Part shown: positions 31,981-42,047 of the stretch, in pieces
Layout: each line of letters opens with the position of its first letter
Position numbering within the stretch: the first letter of the stretch is position 1
Source of the DNA: Entoloma clypeatum
Taxonomy: Eukaryota > Basidiomycota > Agaricomycetes > Agaricales > Entolomataceae
Direction: 5' to 3'
DNA length: 64,000 nt
Assembly (NCBI GenBank): GCA_963565915.1
Contig: OY751495.1
Location: 1,488,001 to 1,552,000, forward strand
Notes under the pieces: generated by a model
Databases searched by the model: none
Seen by the model: only the letters and a program-made list of their open reading frames with translations
What the model was told of the DNA's origin: nothing
Translations under genes and position numbers: made by a program

Positions 31981-32013
31981 GGGAAAATGTAAGTAAGCGA
32001 TGATATATGACTT

Positions 32014-32490
32014 ATGTCCAACACAAGTCGCGGGGCCTCTTCTGTAATGCCGACTACAGCAGCCGAAGCCAATGCGCTGTACGTGCAGCTCCAGCGCCGT
32101 TTGTTGGAAAGCGGGGAATGGGATAGGTGAGCTCCCTTCCCAGAAATAGACTTTGCTTTACTCACTGGCTTTAGGATTCAGTCTCTCCTTGCTTCGAAAC
32201 TCAACGAAAACGGGTGGCTGGACGACTTGAAGCACCGAAGTAAAGGTACGCGCTACCATATCAGTGTATTATACATCGACTCGTTTCGATACCAGAACAT
32301 GCAAGAGGCGAAGGCCGTGTGCCGTTCCAGGAGTTGTACAACGACTTTGCTCCCCATGCACTTAGTAGGTGCCGTCATACTTCCTTGATTTGGGCTCGGA
32401 GTTTATCGCTTGGCAGCATCTCTTCCACTTGCTATCAAACGTGAAATTACGACACTCATTCGCCAATATCTCGAGAAACAGTTTGCCTAA
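32014..32490 (+). CDS. SUS1: Sus1/ENY2, SAGA DUB module and TREX-2 subunit
   Basis: Small helical protein that joins the histone H2B deubiquitinase module of SAGA and the nuclear-pore mRNA export complex TREX-2. Four exons: 32014-32126, 32175-32245, 32296-32364, 32417-32490, 108 residues, close to the family length. Family marks are LYVQLQRRLLESGEWDRIQS, LLASKLNENGWLDDLK, VPFQELYNDFAPHAL and the terminal IRQYLEKQFA. Introns are 48, 50 and 52 bp and all phases agree. A second ATG at 32047 could serve as start; the first was chosen because it is nearest the promoter side. Intron-rich SUS1 genes are usual in fungi. Confidence 0.88.
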
Positions 32491-32780
32491 TATCTCACAA
32501 GGACAATTTCTAGCAAATAGATGCATGTTTCGACCATGTCATATCTCCTCGATCCTTGATATTGCTCAATCCCTGTCTTGCATATAACGTCATACAAACT
32601 TGTAAAATTACTGTAGAAATTTTGCATCACTTAGGGCTATCTAGTATTTCAAGTTGAATTGGGATACTTCGTACGTGGCTTTTGCTGTTGGTGGCTGTGT
32701 CCAGCTACGGCGCACAGACCGCGGACGGAACGCGTTTGCTCCTAACCTCAACACCGTTCCTCATATTCCAAACCAAAGTC

Positions 32781-34072
32781 ATGGAAGGCTGGGCAAAGTT
32801 ACAGTCAAGCCTCGGGAGCATAGACTTCTCACAGGCCGGAAGCAAACTCACAAAGGGATTCAACTCTGGTCTTCAGGCTACCAAGGAACGTCTCGGTCAA
32901 GTTGCCCCAGATGAGATCACAGAACTCCCTCAAGGTATGTTATACATCTATCCTCAACGGTAATCCGTATCTTATCCTGTGGTTTGTAGAGTACAAGGAC
33001 CTCGAGGCTCGCGTCGATGCCCTCAGGGCTGCGCATCTGTCTCTCTTCAAGTAAAACTCTCAGACTCTTCGTATCCACCCCCCCATCTCACCACACACTT
33101 TTCCCACAGGATAACTCGAGTCTACGACTCCGAGTCGTATGACTACCCGACCCAAATACAGGAATCTCTCACCGAACTCTCCTCGTCAATTGGGTACAAC
33201 ATCACCTCTTTTGCCGCGACTAATCTCCGGGGCACAAATCTTCCTGTCCCCAACGCTCCCTCTGCGCCGCCACCTTCAACACACAAGACTCTCCCCCACG
33301 CACTTGTCCGCTCCGCCGCTGCGGCTTCTACCGCCTTGCAGTCCACTGTCACCGGTGGAGACGACAGGCTTGGCCAGGCTCTCGCTCTCTATGCGAGTGG
33401 CTGGGATAAGATCGCCACGGCTAGGCTTGAGCAAGACGCCGGCATCCGCGAGAACTTTTTGCACCCATGGCAGACGACCTTGAACACTTCTCTTGCGGTC
33501 GCCATGAAAGCCAGGCAGGCCGTCAAGATGAGCCGTCTCGAGCTGGACGCCGCCAAGCAAACGTTCGTTTCCTTATTATAAAGCTTTGCGGACGTTGATA
33601 ATCTAAAACCAACTATGATCTTAGTCTCAAGAACGCCGGTCCACAAAGACAGGAACAAGCGCGGATCGAAGTTGAGAATGCAGAGGACGATCTTGTTCAG
33701 AAGACCGAAGTGGCCATCACGTTGATGAAGACCGTGCTTGAAAACGTACCTGTCGCTTTCTTAACTTGTCGCTTCGTTCTTGTAAAACTGATCCGAAATT
33801 CCGTAGCCTGAACCAATCAAGAATCTCAACGAGATTGCCAAAGCACAGGTATTTCGTAGAATTATTTACGTGCTCGCGCTTGGCGCTGATATCTTGTCTC
33901 TTCAGCTGATGTACTTTAGCATTGCGGCCGAGTCTCTCTCCACTATTCAAGGAGAGATCGAAGAGCTCAGCCTCGCAGCGGAAGGAGAATACAGGTAGAA
34001 CGGTTTCCCCCCTTGTTTTCGATCCCGATCTCGGCTCACCTCGAAAAACCTAGGCAAAGCCGCGACCACTGA
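32781..34072 (+). CDS. BAR-domain protein, Gvp36-like
   Basis: Related to yeast Gvp36, a BAR protein of Golgi and endosomal vesicles that shapes or senses curved membrane. Exons 32781-32934, 32990-33050, 33110-33562, 33625-33745, 33807-33848, 33906-33994 and probably 34054-34072 give 312 residues. The N-terminus (GWAKLQSSLGSIDFSQAGSK) is the amphipathic stretch of the family. The rest is long helices with heptads (LYASGWDKIATARLEQDAGI, AMKARQAVKMSRLELDAAKQ). Without the last intron the frame ends at TAG 33996-33998 after EGEYR (307 residues); with it the end is EYRQSRDH, which I favour because relatives extend past EYR. Family call is sure, the last exon is not. Confidence 0.85.
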
Positions 34073-34599
34073 AGGTCTCCATTCATAGATCCCTCGAACC
34101 TAACGACTGTCACTGAACCATGACACCCCCTTCCCTTGTCTTATCCTTCAAACCATCACCATCCACCCATCCTTGCTTGTTCAAACAACCCTGTGTAGAA
34201 ATCAGACAAGTACTGATTGTGAATAATCATTGTGAACAGTGAATGGGTCTGGACTGTTTCTGCCTGCTCTGTTTCTTCTTTCCTTCCCATCCGCCTTTTC
34301 TTGCCCTTTTTTTGTAAATTAGGATACATTGGCTTCTCCTGCGATGTACTCTTGTAATCTCATGTGAAATCAATGTTGCTGGACAAAATATTTTCCAAGG
34401 AATCAGTACAGATAACGGTCTGCGTCACTGTAACGTTCGAATTATTCATTGGCGTACTTATGTTCTCGAAACAGCTGGTATCATCCGGAGACTTGTGTAA
34501 GTGTAACGGTCTTTCCGTTTATTTGTCGTGGAATGTCTCGTTCATTATGCGCTAATGTAGGATTCCTAAATCGCCCTCCAGGTACATGTGTGTAGGTGT
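34073..34599. other. Gene-free spacer between convergent genes
   Basis: Holds the 3' ends of the BAR gene and the p24 gene. A pyrimidine-rich run near 34260-34315 and AT-rich DNA. No gene seen. Confidence 0.5.
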
Positions 34600-35534
34600 C
34601 TAGACTTTGTATCGTCTGCCCGTCTGGGTGAAAAAGGTCTGCAGAACGTAAACTTGAACCCTGAAGAAAAGGATCAATGACAAGTGGAGCCGGGGAGACG
34701 GGATGGAAGACTAACGCAGCCATGCCGATTATACCCAGAGTTTGTAGTACGGCGTACCAAAATATGCGGCTGTGAAGAAAGCGGTCAGGAATGGGGTGGA
34801 GTTGATCGTATAACGAGAGGAGCTTACTCCTGCGTGGACCTGACAATCGAGAATCCTCGATTTTCGCTCGTGTGGAAACTGACGGACGTGAATCAACTTC
34901 GTGGTCAAGGGAAAAAAAAAAACAAGGGTGTGATGCGGGGTACAGACTGTTTCTGTAAACGTTTAATGTTCGCCAACATTCCCTGCAAGCGGAAGACGCT
35001 CTCCTCCAAGGCAGTGGTTTGTTCGGATATCTGACCAGGTTTGGCCGGTGCCTCGCGTCTGGGTTCGCTTTCCACCATGATGTCAAAGTCGACGAGTTTT
35101 GGTGTGATGGTTGAGACGTCGTTCTCGAAACAGAATGCGTATTCTCCGACGGTGTTGGCGGTTAGGACGTAGTCTCCTTGACGTTCGCGCTGGCCGTCCA
35201 GCAGCAGTTTATCGTTAGGGTCTTTTATGTCGAAGTCGATGTCAAAGGAGCCTCCGGATTGGACCTGGCAACAATGAGGTGGGTTGGTATGGCACGCATG
35301 GAATTTGGGATTATTGACGCACAGCGAAATAAAACTGTTGAAGGAGGGGTGTTAGCGCGTGCTCAATGGGTGACATGACAGGCTTACACCGATCTTCTCC
35401 CCTGCCTTGTCTACGTCGGCGTAGAAGCATAGCCGTTCGTTAGCAGCGATTTGTGTTGTTAGAGCGGAGGCATTAACGGAAAGGGAGAGGGATAGTAGAA
35501 AGAGGAGAGAGGAAATGAGCTGGACCAGCGACAT
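34600..35534 (-). CDS. p24 family cargo receptor (emp24/gp25L, ERP)
   Basis: Type I membrane protein of COPI and COPII vesicles that sorts GPI-anchored and other cargo between ER and Golgi. Six exons (minus): 35388-35534, 35323-35334, 34948-35264, 34828-34878, 34716-34769, 34600-34660, 213 residues. Order: signal peptide (about 1-21), GOLD domain with paired cysteines (RLCFYADV, YAFCFENDV), coiled coil (ALEESVFRLQGMLANIKRLQ), a membrane segment (FWYAVLQTLGIIGMAAVQVY) and a tail with FF for COPII. Exon 2 is 12 nt and supplies the conserved FYFA. Intron 5 needs the GTTAGT donor to keep GMAAVQV in frame. It diverges from the Rua1-domain gene with only 92 bp between start codons. Confidence 0.88.
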
Positions 35535-35626
35535 GAGTGGGAGGGCGTGGCAGTGTGATCGGACTTTGAAATGATGGGGACACACTTGAAAAACGTCGCG
35601 CAAAACAAACTTGTTCCACTGACACC
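35535..35626. promoter_or_regulatory. 92-bp divergent promoter
   Basis: Everything between the p24 ATG (35534, minus) and the Rua1-domain ATG (35627, plus). No clear TATA box. Confidence 0.45.
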
Positions 35627-37523
35627 ATGGCTGATCAACACGACTGGTTCTCGCCATTCAAGCTCTCTACCGATTCATTTGATATCTGCCTCAACTACCG
35701 CTATCCTTCCCCGGATGAACATATCTTTCCACTTATCGCTGCCGATCTTCCCTTGTCCATCCTATCACCTCCCTTATGTGCCGCCGCTGTCGATGATCCT
35801 GCTCGCAGACTTCAAGAATTTCTCAGTCCATTGCACACTCCAACATTCACGCCGGATACCGAAGGTTTTCAAAGCTCAGTTGGCTCTCGTCTCCATTTAC
35901 CATCTCTCAATTCCGACCGACCCGACGATCTTCAACACACGTCTTTCATCAACCAGTTCAAGCTCTCAACTCCGTGGATCTCATCAAGCTCGTATATCTC
36001 TCCGGTCGTTCGCGCATCATCCTTCAAAACACCTGACCAAGCACCAATCTCCTTGGAGCAGAGGCCGCCCACTACCGGCGCCAAGCACAAATGTTTTCTG
36101 GACCGCATTCGCGCGACTAGACCGTCAACCCCAGGCTCGTCTCCGGAGCGACCTTTGGCCGGGATGGTCCGATTTGGTGCTTCGTCGACCAATCTTCTTA
36201 CACTTCTTTCTCCCTGCAAGCTTCTCACTCCTCCCGCGACGAAAGGAAAAGAGAATCATGTTATTTCTGACGCTTTCCTCAACTCTACTGCTACGGATGT
36301 TACCCCAACCCGGTCATCTTTCGTTAACATTGCGGCGCTTTCACCACTGACTCCCTTGACTCCTGATACTGTCCCGGTTATTGGACGATCCTCAAACGAC
36401 ATTCTTCCGATCCGGAGGAAACACACTAAACGGACCTTGATGGAATTGGACTCTTCTTCTTCTCCTTGCCCTCGAGCGAAGAGATCTCGTCGAATATTTC
36501 GATCACCTGGCCTCAACTCGATTGACAAACCTTCTGATAGCTCTCCACCGCGATCATCTGACTCTTCGGTTCAAGTCCCATGCCCAACGAACGTCAAACC
36601 TGTCTATTCAAGCCGCCCTGTTCTTACTTCTGGACAAATTGAAATATCAACCGATTTTTTGCTTTTCTATCGACGCTTCCCAGCCTCTTCCTTCTTCCAG
36701 ACCTCGCCGTCTGAGTAACTTTTCCCCAGCTCTGTCATTCGTTGCGAGAATAACTGATCGTCTTTCTGCATGAATCTAGCTCTAACCATCCGGGAGGGAC
36801 CTACAATCCTCCCCGTTGGCCGCTTGATCTATATACGCCAAGGTTTGTCAAAGGCAAGGGTGCCGAAAAGGTAGGCTTGTGCCCAATCTGTGTTGAGCCG
36901 CCGGAGCGGGGTGGCGAGGGCAAGAAGATATGGCTTGCCATGAAATTCTCGGCCTTCAAGTGGTGCATATGTTTTTACCATTGACGGCTTCGGAAACTTA
37001 TCGATGGCTTCTGCCAGAGTATCTGTCTTGATCTTCGAAACAAAGGTCTTAATGCGCCTGATAAGTTACCACATGCAATGTGCACACGGTAAGCACGAGC
37101 GCACTCTCTCTTCTGTACATGTCGTTGAGTCGATGTCCTTTTAGGCATATCTGCATCGACAGGGCTGCCTTACTCTCCTCCGATCGCGTTCCGAAGAACA
37201 AAACGGCCCAACGCCGGGAAGACGGAACGGAAGGAGATACAAGAAGGGAAATGCCATAAATGTGGCAAGTGGGTCGCCATTGAAGGCGTCAAGGATATGG
37301 AAAGCAAGGTGCGGTTGTCCATGGCTTGGTTCTATCGGTCTCTGATCTGCTTTGCTTCAGGTGAAAGAGATCTTTTGGTACGTTGTATAACTCAAGATAT
37401 CTTGGGGGATTGCTTTACGGAGATAGGTGGAAACATGCTGCGCTGTGTCACCAAAACTCGAGTTTGGAGAAGGCAGAAGACGCGTATGAGCGAGATGGTA
37501 TTTACATGAGTTTGTTCAAGTAA
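35627..37523 (+). CDS. Rua1 C-terminal domain protein, probable transcription factor
   Basis: Six exons: 35627-36714, 36780-36959, 37066-37088, 37145-37308, 37361-37377, 37427-37523, 522 residues. The first 360 residues are Ser/Thr/Pro-rich with many SPL, TPL and TP sites and basic patches (RRKHTKR, RAKRSRRIFR). The last 150 residues are the domain found at the C-terminus of Rua1, the Ustilago regulator of ustilagic acid genes: YNPPRWPLDLYTPRFVKG, GLCPICVE, FSAFNYHMQCAHGIS, then KCHKCGKWVAIEG and WWKHAALCH, with Cys/His pairs as in zinc fingers. Exons 3 and 5 are only 23 and 17 nt. Intron 2 (106 bp) must end in AAG to keep NYHMQ. Nuclear function is inferred from the domain. Confidence 0.82.
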
Positions 37524-37626
37524 ACAATGCCAAGCATTTGTTGGTGCAAGACACCGTCATCGATGACGACGAGACATTTTGCGTTATGGCTTATAAGAAG
37601 AAAGTCAGACCTTTCCCCCAACTCCA

Positions 37627-40159
37627 ATGGATAAACTCACTTCAACACTCGCAGCACTCGATGCTGGGAAATTCCCGTCCACAGAACAATTCTCCGCCTT
37701 CATTGACTGGCTCGACAAGACTGCCCTCCCCCGCGATCAACCTGGCGTCCCTTCCCACCTCACCCCACAAGGCGCACTTTTTGCTAGGCGCATGCGTCAG
37801 GTTCTCTATGCCTACAAGCAGCTTGCCATGAACAAGAATGGCGATAACATCCTTCAAGAAGCCCTCTGGCACCTCACGCACGGTGAAGTCGCCCCCACTG
37901 GCATCGACACCGCAGCGGTGTCGGAAGACATCGCAACCTTGCGCTCCGCCGTCCGTTCCCTCATGTCTATCGCTTGGTCGTCCATCTCTTCCGAGTCTGG
38001 AAACCTTCTCAATGAGTTCGCGTCGTTCACGCGTCTCTCTCTCGCCGACGCCGCCGAGCTCATCGAGAACACCGCGGGTAGCGCGAAGGAGAGTCTCCGC
38101 GAGATAGAGAAGGGCGTTCAGAAAGGCCAGCGTACCGCCATCACGGGGCGCGAGAAGCAGCGGGTCGAGGCCGAGCAGAGGGATGTGAAGGTCAAATGGG
38201 AGCACGGCATGGATACCGTAAAGGGCGCGGGCGACACCGTCATAGACACCTCCCGCAGTATCTCAGCCACCGTGCAAGAGCAAGCAGAGAAGACCAAGAG
38301 CCGTGCCCGCGATGCGTACCTCAAGGTACGCTGGTCGATCCCGTTATCCGCGCTGTCTGACTATCCTCAGATTTGCGACCGGGCGCAATCTGATCCAGCA
38401 TACCGCGAGGCTGTGGAGAGCTTGCTTTCCGTCCTCGAGAAGCGCACGCATCAAACTCTGGATGCGACCACCCCAGACGCTCTTGAGGCTCTCTTTGAAG
38501 ATACTTCTCCCGAGAAACATCTTCAACAAGCTCTGAACAACCTCCAGACGCTCTTTGAGCGCCTTTCTTCCTATCAGCTCTCTCGCCTCGTCGCGAGGAT
38601 TCGCGTTTGCCTTGATCAGATTGCCCGGGACCCTGCGTTGCGTAGCTGGTTTGACGACTTCTTTGCGCTCGCGCGAAGGAATCTTACCGAACAAGGCTTC
38701 GTGCACACCGAAGAGTCGAAAAAACAACGCCAGGAGATTCGCCAGAGGTGGCAGGCCTTGATGGAGAGGGAGGATTCTAAATGGCAGAAGGCGGTCGAGG
38801 GCGTGAAGGCTGAATTAGCCAAGATGCAGGACGGCTTGAACAAGGACGTCGATCTGGAGCGTCTGAGGGTCGCTCATGTTCAGCTTTGCAATGATCTGGA
38901 AAAGGGTCTCGTAGAGGCGAGCGAGAAGGCGGAGACTGGGCTGGAAGCGTTGGTGGAGCGCGCGACCTGGTTCTGGCAGGATGTTTTCAAGGTCTATATC
39001 CCGCATCTTCTCGAGTCTTTGAGTCATATCCCTATCCCAAGGTTGGCTTTTTCAATCTCTCGACAGGTCACGCCAAGTATTGATTTTGTGCTTTCACAGG
39101 ACTGAATACAAGGACTCGGAGATCGAGTTTGTTCTCGAGAACCTCGACATTTCGTCTTTGAATATCCTGCCATCTCATGTCTATATTCGCAACATTACGG
39201 ACGTGGATATTGTGACCGGGACTGCTACCGGTGGATCACAGACCGCTATCGGCACGCTCACTCGCTTGAAGCTCGATGCTGTCCAGCTCAAGCTCGATGA
39301 CGTCTCTTTTTGGTACAAAGATCTTACGGCGAATATGCTCTCCCCGTCGGAATTTACTGGGCTTCTTGCCCTCTCGCTCCCCCCTCAGGGTATCACCCTC
39401 GACGTGAAGGTGCGGCTCATCCCTGCCACCGTTTCTCCATCCAGCCCACTGTCTCGCGAATCACTTGGACACTTTCACATCATCGAGCACGTCAATGTGA
39501 CCATCAGCGAGGACGTGAAGCTGGAGGTCAAGGAGAGCAACCACGGGGTGCTACTTGCGATGTTCAAGCCCATATTCCTGATGCGCCTGCGTGAGGCGTT
39601 GGAGCGTACGCTTACCCAGCAGGTTCACGCGTTGTTGGAATGGGCGGACGGTGTTGCTTGGGACACGGCCAAGCGCAAGGAAGTCCTGGAAGACACGGGC
39701 ACTGTGAGCGGTGGTGCGGCGCTTTTGGCGGCGATATGGAGCGAGATTGGACGGTTCAGGAGGGAGAGGCGGCGGCGCGGTGCTGAGGTGACTTTCCATG
39801 CTACTGGGACTGGGCTCGTGGTCGAGCAGAAGAATGTCTATGGTCAGGGCGAGGTGCAGTTTGCGATGGGGGCGGAGCCTCAGATTTTGAGCGGGGAAAA
39901 GAGGGGACCGTTGGGGACAGCGTCGGAGCCTTTGAGCCATAGGATCGCAGAAACGGTGGAGACGGCGACGGGGGTGGATGTCGGGGAAGCAATGGAAGGT
40001 GTTGATGTGAGAGAGGCGGTGGGGCACGCTAGGGAGCAGACCACAGGGTTGGTTGAGGAGGGAAAGAAGCATGTTGAGAGCTTCCAGCGTCGTGTTGAGG
40101 CGAAGAGGAAGCAGGAGATGAGGAAAGGTGGTTGGAGAAGCGATGCGTTTGATTTCTGA
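37627..40159 (+). CDS. HAM1-like protein (DUF5923/DUF4449), putative lipid-binding
   Basis: Three exons, 37627-38325, 38371-39041, 39100-40159, 809 residues. The first intron is 45 bp and happens to be open in frame, so the unspliced message would add 15 residues (VRWSIPLSALSDYPQ); GT-AG ends and a gap in the family favour splicing. The N-terminal two thirds are long helices (HAM1-like N-terminal domain), the C-terminal third is beta-rich (LDISSLNILPSHVYIRNITD, LKLDDVSFWYKD, GITLDVKVRLIP) like the TULIP/BPI-type lipid-binding fold proposed for this family, ending in a basic helix. Named after a Neurospora hyphal-fusion gene; its biochemical role is not settled. Confidence 0.8.
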
Positions 40160-40949
40160 GGGGTTGTAGTTACCTGTATCCTTCTTCTGAAGTACCCTGT
40201 ACATGATTTTTCGAGCAAAGGACACGAGGGGTTGATAAAAAATCAAAAGTAAATGGTACCACTTGCACGGGATTCGTACCATGCATATGTATACTCAGTG
40301 TCACTGTGTCAACTCACCACGTGTGGCAACTGTTTCCTCGCTCGCCTTCCCTTCGGAGAGACACGCTAACTTGTGAATTTCATTCAACAACCGAGCACGC
40401 GATGTCAATGATATCCGATCTCTTGAATTGCCGTCGCCTTTCGAATTTCAAGGCGTATTCTCGACTCTGGACAAGTCCTAAACACGTAAACTTCGAGTAG
40501 GACTACGTACTTCGCGCTGGCTTGTTCAACGCGCCCGCGATTCACCTACGGATGGTTCTCTCCATCGACGTCTCTTTCCTGAAGCCCTCTCACGGTTCTT
40601 CCTAGACTGCTTAACTGTTTGTGTTCCATCAGGCGTCAACCGGCCGCCTTGGACTTTATCGCGGGTCTGTTTGTGGCGGAGAGAAATGATTCAAAATGTG
40701 GAATCCGATATCACCGGATGAAACGCTTTTCGATTCAAAGTGAGTGCTTTTCAAACCGAAATCAGCGGTATTTTTGTTCCAATTAAGTATCTGACTAGTA
40801 TCTGTAACTACAAAGCCCAAGTATCTGTAACTACGGGCTGATACATCATGGAATTGATGTATCAAGCCTATCTGTAACTACAGTCCCATCAGGTTTCAAG
40901 TGTTTGATATATTAGGCCAACTGACTAGGTTGCCTCGTACTATGAACCC
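40160..40949. other. Gene-free, with three TATCTGTAACTAC copies
   Basis: TATCTGTAACTAC occurs at 40799-40811, 40822-40834 and 40869-40881. An inverted pair GATACATCA/TGATGTATC lies between copies two and three. A related CATCTGTAACTAT is near 42238. No gene seen. Confidence 0.5.
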
Positions 40950-42047
40950 ATGTTGCGAAAGCACGTTCCCGACTTGGATAACTTGGAGTCGCCGCTCATA
41001 TCGGCCGATCCCTTTGGCTCGATGCTCGGGACGATGCCTGGAAGCGCAATTGCAGAGAAGATTTTCAACGACCCGGAATCCTGGGAGGGAGAGGCCCAGC
41101 GCGGTGTCGGAGCAACCAAGGACGCGATGGCTTGGCTGGAAGAGGAGTTGGAGAAATATCAGGCGATAGGTGACAAGTTGGGTCTTTCACCCATCGAACG
41201 ACTCGACCAAGACCTTTCAGGGATCTTTCGAATGGGGGCTTCTCCGTCGGCTGTGTCGTCGTCTGGGCCGCCCTTCACGTCAGCTTTTGACAAGCACGAC
41301 GCCTTACCCGAAGACCAAGTCTCGCGGATCCATCGCCCTCCCACGCTCGATCTCCCAGAAAGGGCACCCTCTCCGGTTGTTTCGCCGGTTGGTGTTCGTT
41401 CAGCGTCCCCCACATGGAGCATTTTGGAGTTGTACGGGCTTCACCCAGAAACCCCTCGCATTAATTCGGCGCGTGCCTCTCTGTTCAGCCCTCACCCTCC
41501 AACACCGGCCATGCCTATACCTCCTGTTTTCCGGCCACCCACACACCGTAAGACATCTTCCACGTCCTCTACAAGTTCTACCTCTACTACGCCTTCACCG
41601 CCTGGCACTCCCATCCCTCTTCCCATGCCTCCAATCAACATCCTGCCACCTACCTCTGAAACACCAGTCCCGATACGTAGGCTCCCTATAATACCCGACC
41701 CTTTCGGTATCTCTCCCCCACGGAGCCTTACCCCGCAACCCCTACATAGCCAGACACCCGAACGTACGCCCCGTAATGCTGGACCCCTCCCTCCTCTACC
41801 CACGTTCTGCGAGCAGGACCCTTTAAGTACTTCCCCCAATACGACCCTGCTGCGCAGCGGTATTACACGCTCCCCTCCAGCCGGACCAAGGCCGCGCTCA
41901 GGTTGCCATACGCCAGCAAAACATCGAGAAAACAGTGGCCATTCGCCTTCGGCATCGCCGTGCTTCACTATTCCCGTCGCGTCAGCACCCCCGCGCCAGC
42001 CAAAGCATCTTTCACCTCCACCGCCACTTCGCATCGGTGTGCATTAG
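40950..42047 (+). CDS. Pro/Ser-rich hypothetical protein
   Basis: Intronless frame of 365 residues. The first 100 residues look folded and helical (ESWEGEAQRGVGATKDAMAW, LEEELEKYQAIGDKL, LSPIERLDQDLSGIF). The remainder is disordered, with PP, SPP, TPP repeats and a Ser/Thr run (SSTSSTSSTSTTPSPPGTP). Not recognised. An in-frame ATG does not exist close upstream, but another ATG at 40942 opens a different frame. No domain, signal peptide or membrane segment is visible. Confidence 0.6.
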   Translation: MLRKHVPDLDNLESPLISADPFGSMLGTMPGSAIAEKIFNDPESWEGEAQRGVGATKDAMAWLEEELEKYQAIGDKLGLSPIERLDQDLSGIFRMGASPSAVSSSGPPFTSAFDKHDALPEDQVSRIHRPPTLDLPERAPSPVVSPVGVRSASPTWSILELYGLHPETPRINSARASLFSPHPPTPAMPIPPVFRPPTHRKTSSTSSTSSTSTTPSPPGTPIPLPMPPINILPPTSETPVPIRRLPIIPDPFGISPPRSLTPQPLHSQTPERTPRNAGPLPPLPTFCEQDPLSTSPNTTLLRSGITRSPPAGPRPRSGCHTPAKHRENSGHSPSASPCFTIPVASAPPRQPKHLSPPPPLRIGVH

